NCBI GenBank assembly: GCA_958353395.1
Contig: CATWSG010000030.1
Coordinates: 1-19,763, forward strand
Direction: 5' to 3'
Origin: an uncultured Collinsella sp.
GTDB lineage: Bacteria; Actinomycetota; Coriobacteriia; Coriobacteriales; Coriobacteriaceae
DNA length: 19,763 nt
Shown here: piece by piece, positions 14,902 through 19,763 of the stretch
Layout of the letters: every line of letters starts with the position of its first letter
Numbering within the stretch: the stretch's first letter is position 1
Translations under genes and position numbers: made by a program
The notes under the pieces: model-generated
Seen by the model: only the letters and a program-made list of their open reading frames with translations
Database searches by the model: none
What the model was told of the DNA's origin: nothing

Positions 14902-16173
14902 ATGGCGCGTGACACATCAAACGATCCGGTTGTTAACTTGCCGCTCGATTACAAGTTCGACGGCAACGGCAACATCATCCAAAAGGTCTTTTTTGGCGTA
15001 AATGCGGTATTCTGCCCTGTCTGGTACTGGTGGTACTTCAAAAGCAATCGTGATCCCAACTTTTGGATCGGTGACAGCGACATGGACGGCTATGATCCCG
15101 AGGAATGCGCTACCGAGTTCCTGCACCGCATGGATAACTTTACGCCCGAGGAGAGCTGCAACCTCTTTGAAGTCGCAAAGTATTGCGACCGCATGACGGG
15201 TGTTACCGTCTTTGACGTCGTAAACGGGCGAAATGTAAACGAACGACACCTGGATGACTACTACACCGGCTACGACCTTGGCATCGAAGATGATGACGAG
15301 GACGAAGAAGACGACACAGACATCGAGATGGAGTTTGACGGGCAACCTGTTAGCCCCCAGCCGATGCGCGTATGCGACGAGGGCCCCTGCCAGTTTATGC
15401 TGCCGCCCGTTTTAAGCTGCGGAACGGACGACGGTTCTGGCTACGAGGTCGAGATTCCCCTGCGCGCCAAAACGACCAAGAGCGGTACTCCGCAGGAGCG
15501 ACTATCGTTCTATATCCCCGCCGACGTCGCCGTACAGTGGTTCCGCGAGGTCACGGGCGAGCCGCGGGCCGACTACCAGCTGTTCCAAACCGTTTGGATG
15601 GGTCAGGCCAATCGGCTTGAGAATCCGCACTTTGTCGACCACCTGTTTTCCTATGCGTTTTGGCAGGAGCGACTGCTGCGCATCCTGCACTACACGTACA
15701 AGCGGGGCAAAGTGCAGAGTGTGCGCATCGTTGCCGACTACGAAGGCGACGCCGCCGAGTTTATTGACAAGTACTACCCGGAGGCCGAGGTCATCGGTCA
15801 TCAGGGCAATGAGAACGCCTTTGAAACGGGAGCCGCCTATCTGGTGGACCTCACGCTGGACTACAAATACAAGGGCGACAAGCTTGTCGAGAAAAAGACG
15901 TTCTCGGTCCTTGGCAGCTTTGGACGCAAATGGTATCGACTCTTTAGCGGCAATCCCAACGCCACCGTTGATGATTTCTATGCGTGGTGCGAACAAACCG
16001 ACACCTACGAGTCCCTACGTCAGGCAGCCGAAACCGCCGGCGCAATCGTTCAGTACACCACCTACGGGCTAAAGGACGGCAAGCTCACCAGCAAGCGCAC
16101 CGAAGATCTCCAAGGCCGCACCAATGTCGAGATTAACGAGGCGGCCGAGCTGAGAGACCGCATGTTTACGTAG
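14902..16173 (+). CDS. Unrecognised 423-aa protein with duplicated domain
   Basis: I do not recognise this protein. Its two ends appear to be copies of one domain of about 100 residues. The N-terminal copy (about 13-125) begins LPLDYKFDGNGNIIQKVFF and continues with WYWWYFKSNRDPN. The C-terminal copy (about 316-415) begins LTLDYKYKGDKLVEKKTF and continues with KWYRLFSGNPN. Both then have an acidic helix and a Y..Y-G/Y-GL segment. Between them are a strongly acidic linker (129-145) and a middle domain (about 160-310) rich in aromatic residues. It has no signal peptide or clear membrane helix. GGGAG lies about six bases before the ATG. It follows the 1129-aa gene after 192 bp with palindromes and precedes the channel gene by 59 bp. 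Like the protein before it, it is built from repeats of an unnamed module. Confidence 0.8.
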   Translation: MARDTSNDPVVNLPLDYKFDGNGNIIQKVFFGVNAVFCPVWYWWYFKSNRDPNFWIGDSDMDGYDPEECATEFLHRMDNFTPEESCNLFEVAKYCDRMTGVTVFDVVNGRNVNERHLDDYYTGYDLGIEDDDEDEEDDTDIEMEFDGQPVSPQPMRVCDEGPCQFMLPPVLSCGTDDGSGYEVEIPLRAKTTKSGTPQERLSFYIPADVAVQWFREVTGEPRADYQLFQTVWMGQANRLENPHFVDHLFSYAFWQERLLRILHYTYKRGKVQSVRIVADYEGDAAEFIDKYYPEAEVIGHQGNENAFETGAAYLVDLTLDYKYKGDKLVEKKTFSVLGSFGRKWYRLFSGNPNATVDDFYAWCEQTDTYESLRQAAETAGAIVQYTTYGLKDGKLTSKRTEDLQGRTNVEINEAAELRDRMFT

Positions 16174-16218
16174 GCGGTGGGAAGATATGCCCATTTGCTC
16201 ACACTGCCCTCTAATCCT

Positions 16219-16224
16219 AGGAGG
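16219..16224 (+). promoter_or_regulatory. Ribosome-binding site fixing a TTG start
   Basis: A full AGGAGG lies eight bases before the TTG at 16233. No in-frame ATG lies near the N-terminus, and the first membrane helix begins directly after this start, so TTG initiation is well supported. Confidence 0.85.
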
Positions 16225-16232
16225 TTTCTACT

Positions 16233-18626
16233 TTGGCTGAAATCTTATGGACCCTAGCGTCCCCGATCGCTTTCGTCGCACTCTGTTGCTCTGTCTTCCT
16301 GGAGCTCCACAGTCATCAGAACAGGTTCTTTGGCCATGAAATAGATTATGATCGTCGCCTCGTCGCCTTCATCGTCCTTGCCATTGGAGCCCTTTTCCTG
16401 TTCGCGCCCGTTACCTGGGAGCAATGCTTTTCATCCGACCTTGGCGAGGGCTGGGAACCAGGGGGCTGGAATTATATCAGCTGGTTCATCACCAACCTAT
16501 TCACAGTTGGCTGGACAACAACCATCCAGACTGGCCTTACCGATATAACATCGGTCGTCAACGGCGTCATCCCCAACCAAGCATGCCGCCTGTTCTATTC
16601 GCTGCTAACACTCGCATACATCATTGCCCTTCCCGTTGAAGTTGGCCTACTTGCCTTCAACGCCGTCGTCACACGCCTCTCGGGCAGCGTGATCAAGCAT
16701 CACCTCAAGCATGCCAACCATGTAATTGTCTTTGAAAGCGTTAACGCCAACACTGAGTTGCTCACGCGCGATATCGTCAACGACATCAAAGATGGAAAGC
16801 TCAATAAGGCCAACGGCGGCGACATCGCCCTCGTCTTCTGTCTTGACTGCGACGAGGACGGTGACCGCCAGCGTATGCTGCGCAACCTCTGCCAAGGATA
16901 TGTACGCTACGCCTTCACCGAAGACGGCGCAGCCGATGTCCTGAAGACCACTGTCGATCGAACTCGAGCAAGATGCACTAAACATATCGACATCGTTGCA
17001 ACTTCCGAAAAAACCGAGCGAAATGTAAGCACAACGATCGACATGCTCGAGACGCTTAACCAGCAGTACCCGCTTAACCAGCAGTTCCAAACCGACGAGC
17101 CACCTTTTGAGATCACGCTGCATTGTCTTCACAGCAACCCCGACGACCCGAGAGTTTTTGATGCCATCAAGCCCTATCCAAAAAACGTCAATCTGCACCT
17201 GGTTTCTCGTACGCAAAACGAAATCTACAACGTTCTGGACGAGGCACCCCTTTTCAGATGGCTTGCTCCTGTCGACATCACCCGCGACGACAGCACCAAG
17301 CTCCAAAACCTCACAGTGCTCGTAATTGGCGCCGGAGATTACGGTATGCAGGCGGCACGCACCGCATACTGGATGGGCCGTCTGCCACAGGTAAAGCTCA
17401 GCATTGTGATCGTCGATCCTAATGCTCACGAAATCGTCGAGCGCGAGGCGGCACGATATCCCGAAATGCTCGGTGAGATCAAAGACGGGACACCTACGGT
17501 GCGTTTTGTCGAGGCCAGCGCCCCCTCAATCACGCTTGACCGCCTTATGGCAGGCAACAGCGTCGCAGCTCTGCACTACGACCTTCAGAGCAAGCGCGTG
17601 GCATGTGATGACAGTTGTGTCCTGCTGCCCGATAACGCATTCGTTTATGCCTTTGTAACCACGGGCAGCTGCAGCCAGAACCTCTCATGCTCCCTTATGT
17701 TGCAACGGCAGATTTTCAACCGCTTTGTCGAGCATGGCACTCCCAACTACATGAAGCAGCGCCCTGTAATTTGTCCTCATATCGAAAGCGAAGAGATTCT
17801 TAAAGCCTTAAGAAAGCTCGCCATGACCGAAACAAGTACCGAAAAGGAAAAGCGCCTCATCGTCGGAATCATGCATCCCTTTGGTTCTCGCAAGGCTTTC
17901 TTTACCTACGACAATCTCCTCAATAATAAGCTTGAACAGCGCGCCATACAGCTCAATGCGGTATATGAGATGTGCAACTTTGACCATGCCACCGTCAGCT
18001 ATGATGCCTCCATGACAGACGATATGGCGCGCGACAAATTCAACAAGAACGAGTGGAACAAATGCAGCAGTCGCGCGTCGGCCGCGTATCTTCCCAGTCG
18101 CTTTTGGTCGGTTGGTCTATCGGAAACCATCGATACGCTCGAAAACGACTATCTGGCGAAACTAGAAGGCGGAAGAAGCGAAGGCCTAGACAATGGTCAT
18201 CTGGTAAGACAATACCTACTCGAAAATAAAAAGAAAGGCGATACATTGGAGACCTTCGCCAACAATGAAGCCAATTATCGCAGAAGAATTAAAACTATCT
18301 GCCTATTGGGCGATATAGAGCACGAGCGCTGGCTCGCTTACTGTCAGGCAATAGGCATGACCGAGCTGGGGCACGGCACCAGAGAGGACGAGAGGGATCA
18401 GCGCAGGCGCGCACATAATGTCAATCTTCTCCTTAAAGGGGAGGAGCCCGAAGACAAGCCCGAAGGCACGAATAAATCTGAGACCCTCATGCGTCACGCC
18501 TACATGACACCTGACAACGACGTACTCGGCGCCCGTGGATTCTTGCTGGGCAAGGACGTCTATGCCTACGACCGAATCATCGTCGCCCTCTCAGCCCGCA
18601 TCGCCAAGGGCAGCATCGTCAAATAA
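16233..18626 (+). CDS. K+-channel-like membrane protein with RCK/TrkA-N and RyR-like domains
   Basis: A 797-aa protein that reads as a ligand-gated ion channel. Hydrophobic helices lie at about 3-24, 43-62 and 117-146. Between the last two is a pore-loop-like segment (79-101) containing TVGW (91-94), in the place of the potassium filter TVGYG. Directly after the last helix, HVIVFESVNANTELL begins an RCK-like domain. A second Rossmann-type domain starts at TVLVIGAGDYG (361-371; glycines 366, 368, 371) with an acidic residue at the end of its second strand (IVIVDP). The C-terminal part has IEHERWLAY (695-703), RR..H (725-728) and YDRIIV (779-784), the pattern of bacterial RyR-like domains. Start is TTG, with a strong AGGAGG. 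The TIR gene follows after 26 bp. Known RCK domains gate channels on binding nucleotides or ions; the ligand here is unknown, and the altered filter leaves ion selectivity open. Confidence 0.8.
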   Translation: MAEILWTLASPIAFVALCCSVFLELHSHQNRFFGHEIDYDRRLVAFIVLAIGALFLFAPVTWEQCFSSDLGEGWEPGGWNYISWFITNLFTVGWTTTIQTGLTDITSVVNGVIPNQACRLFYSLLTLAYIIALPVEVGLLAFNAVVTRLSGSVIKHHLKHANHVIVFESVNANTELLTRDIVNDIKDGKLNKANGGDIALVFCLDCDEDGDRQRMLRNLCQGYVRYAFTEDGAADVLKTTVDRTRARCTKHIDIVATSEKTERNVSTTIDMLETLNQQYPLNQQFQTDEPPFEITLHCLHSNPDDPRVFDAIKPYPKNVNLHLVSRTQNEIYNVLDEAPLFRWLAPVDITRDDSTKLQNLTVLVIGAGDYGMQAARTAYWMGRLPQVKLSIVIVDPNAHEIVEREAARYPEMLGEIKDGTPTVRFVEASAPSITLDRLMAGNSVAALHYDLQSKRVACDDSCVLLPDNAFVYAFVTTGSCSQNLSCSLMLQRQIFNRFVEHGTPNYMKQRPVICPHIESEEILKALRKLAMTETSTEKEKRLIVGIMHPFGSRKAFFTYDNLLNNKLEQRAIQLNAVYEMCNFDHATVSYDASMTDDMARDKFNKNEWNKCSSRASAAYLPSRFWSVGLSETIDTLENDYLAKLEGGRSEGLDNGHLVRQYLLENKKKGDTLETFANNEANYRRRIKTICLLGDIEHERWLAYCQAIGMTELGHGTREDERDQRRRAHNVNLLLKGEEPEDKPEGTNKSETLMRHAYMTPDNDVLGARGFLLGKDVYAYDRIIVALSARIAKGSIVK

Positions 18627-18652
18627 CAGCAGTCGGCAAAACGGAGGAACCC

Positions 18653-19708
18653 ATGAGCCAGCAGCAGTCCATGCTAGGGGTTGAAAAAGATGAAAATGGC
18701 AACACCCTGGTAAAGGTCTTTATTAGCTACAGACGCAACGACAATCTATTCAACCATCTCCTAGATATTGTTAACCGAACAATGGACAAGCTTAACAATG
18801 ATCTTCTCAAGGACACCGAATACCGAGTGGATAAGGTGATCGACTTAAATTCGATTAGTCTCGGTGATAAGTGGCAAGAGAAGATCGATAAAGATCTGTC
18901 CAACAGCGATATCCTCCTAGCATTTATTACAGAAGCATACCTTACAAGCGATCCTTGCCGATATGAATTCAACACGTTTCGCACGAATCAAATTGAGACT
19001 CGAAACGATAGCGAAAAACACCACGGAAGCCTTTGTGTTCCGGTTTTTTGGGCTGCCCAAAAAACCGTTGCAGACAAACTGAGCGATAAATCCAAGCTGC
19101 ATTTTGATAATGAAGAGGATTCTGAAGCCGCCTACACAAATGCTTGCGAAACTTGGACAAAAATCAAAGAGGTCAATGGCGTCGAGGGCATATTGCCAAA
19201 ACTGATCGACTTGCTCAAGAACGAAGCCCAAGGTCCTGATTATTTCTTTATTAGAGACTGTATTGTTCAATGGCTTGCCAATAAAGTCAAAGCTGCCATC
19301 GATCATATGCAAGAAGACGCTACTGAAGAAATCGAAGACATCCCCGTCAAAATCAGCGCCCCACAAGATATATCGGAAATTGAGCTTCATACGTACGGTC
19401 GTGGATCCGATGCAATCGGGTATTTCACAAGCGATGGCTTCATTGTAATGAACGGCTCAAAAATTGCCGAAGGCACCACCGCATCTGCCCGCAAGCCCAC
19501 ATATGAAAGCCGTCAAAAATACCAGCACCTCATCAATGAGGACAACATCCTAACCAAAAAACTGGTATTCCCAACCCCCTCTGCTGCATCTGCGTTTGTT
19601 ATCGGTCGCTGCAGTAGTGGCATGGCTGACTGGAAGACCAAGGACGGCAAGCAGCTTGGCGAGCTGCTCGAGGAGGAAAAAAAGAAGGCAGCTGCTGTTC
19701 AGAAATAG
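18653..19708 (+). CDS. TIR domain protein with C-terminal DUF4357
   Basis: A 351-aa cytoplasmic protein. Residues about 20-140 are a TIR domain of the bacterial TIR_2 type: VFISYRRND (22-30) opens it, a BB-loop-like DLNSISLGDKW follows (64-74), then SDILLAFITEAYLTSDPCRYEF (two pieces, 85-106). Glu105 in PCRYE occupies the place of the catalytic glutamate of NAD-cleaving TIR domains. A helical, acidic linker (about 155-240) follows. The C-terminus (about 243-338) matches DUF4357: GYFTSDGFIVMNGSK, then SPSA-like TPSAASAFVIGR and DWKTKDGKQLGEL. DUF4357 is known from restriction-linked and GIY-YIG proteins, but its role is unclear. GGAGG five bases before the ATG supports the start. The gene is visibly AT-richer than the rest of the window: two 60-base stretches counted by hand have 23 and 25 G+C. 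Likely co-transcribed with the channel gene. Confidence 0.88.
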   Translation: MSQQQSMLGVEKDENGNTLVKVFISYRRNDNLFNHLLDIVNRTMDKLNNDLLKDTEYRVDKVIDLNSISLGDKWQEKIDKDLSNSDILLAFITEAYLTSDPCRYEFNTFRTNQIETRNDSEKHHGSLCVPVFWAAQKTVADKLSDKSKLHFDNEEDSEAAYTNACETWTKIKEVNGVEGILPKLIDLLKNEAQGPDYFFIRDCIVQWLANKVKAAIDHMQEDATEEIEDIPVKISAPQDISEIELHTYGRGSDAIGYFTSDGFIVMNGSKIAEGTTASARKPTYESRQKYQHLINEDNILTKKLVFPTPSAASAFVIGRCSSGMADWKTKDGKQLGELLEEEKKKAAAVQK

Positions 19709-19715
19709 AAATCAG

Positions 19716-19745
19716 AACCACCCTTAAAAAGGGTGGTTTGCTCTT
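19716..19745 (+). terminator. Intrinsic terminator after the TIR gene
   Basis: AACCACCCTT and AAGGGTGGTT form a perfect 10-bp stem with a 3-base A loop, followed by TGCTCTT, a modest T-rich tail. It begins eight bases past the TIR stop codon and probably ends the plus-strand block. Confidence 0.75.
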
Positions 19746-19763
19746 AGGGTATAACCCACGGGC

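Overview
The window looks like a chromosomal segment of a G+C-rich anaerobic actinobacterium, most likely a Coriobacteriia member close to Collinsella. This rests on base composition and GC-ending codons, an [FeFe] hydrogenase paired with a GltD-like flavoprotein, a DEAD-box helicase with a long Arg/Gly-rich tail, and many palindromic intergenic repeats. No rRNA, tRNA or CRISPR was seen. The taxonomic call is an inference, not a database result.

Layout. (1) 1-490: a small RelB/DinJ-type antitoxin gene on the minus strand, with no toxin visible in the window. (2) 490-6571, minus strand: a tight four-gene operon read from high to low coordinates. It encodes a NuoF-FeS/GltD-like flavoprotein, a modular [FeFe] hydrogenase, a Tat-type lipoprotein substrate-binding protein and a fused ABC permease-ATPase. 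All three junctions are near-abutting or overlapping. (3) 6572-7076: an intergenic patch with a candidate promoter, a 22-bp-arm inverted repeat, a 63-nt-arm palindrome and a terminator. (4) 7077-9332, minus: DEAD-box RNA helicase. (5) 9333-9862: gene-free, with four alternating copies of a 16-bp repeat and a terminator. (6) 9863-11053, minus: a GNAT acetyltransferase and a two-TM hypothetical protein.

(7) 11320-19708, plus strand: the most interesting part, four co-directional genes. The first encodes a 1129-aa protein with three tandem copies of an unrecognised 'WGYNS' domain and a separate C-terminal domain. The second encodes a 423-aa protein with an internally duplicated unrecognised domain. 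The third encodes a 797-aa membrane protein with a K+-channel-like pore (TVGW in the filter position), RCK/TrkA-N-like Rossmann domains and a C-terminal RyR-like domain. The last encodes a TIR-DUF4357 protein that keeps the expected catalytic glutamate. A hairpin terminator closes the block at the window edge.

The channel and TIR genes are 26 bp apart and are probably co-expressed. A TIR NADase-like enzyme next to a ligand-gateable ion channel suggests a nucleotide-signalling or defence module. Whether the two upstream repeat-domain genes belong to it is open. Palindromes with the core GTTGCGCAAC occur in the gaps around the first gene and could be operators or interspersed repeats. The TIR gene is visibly more AT-rich than the rest, consistent with horizontal acquisition.
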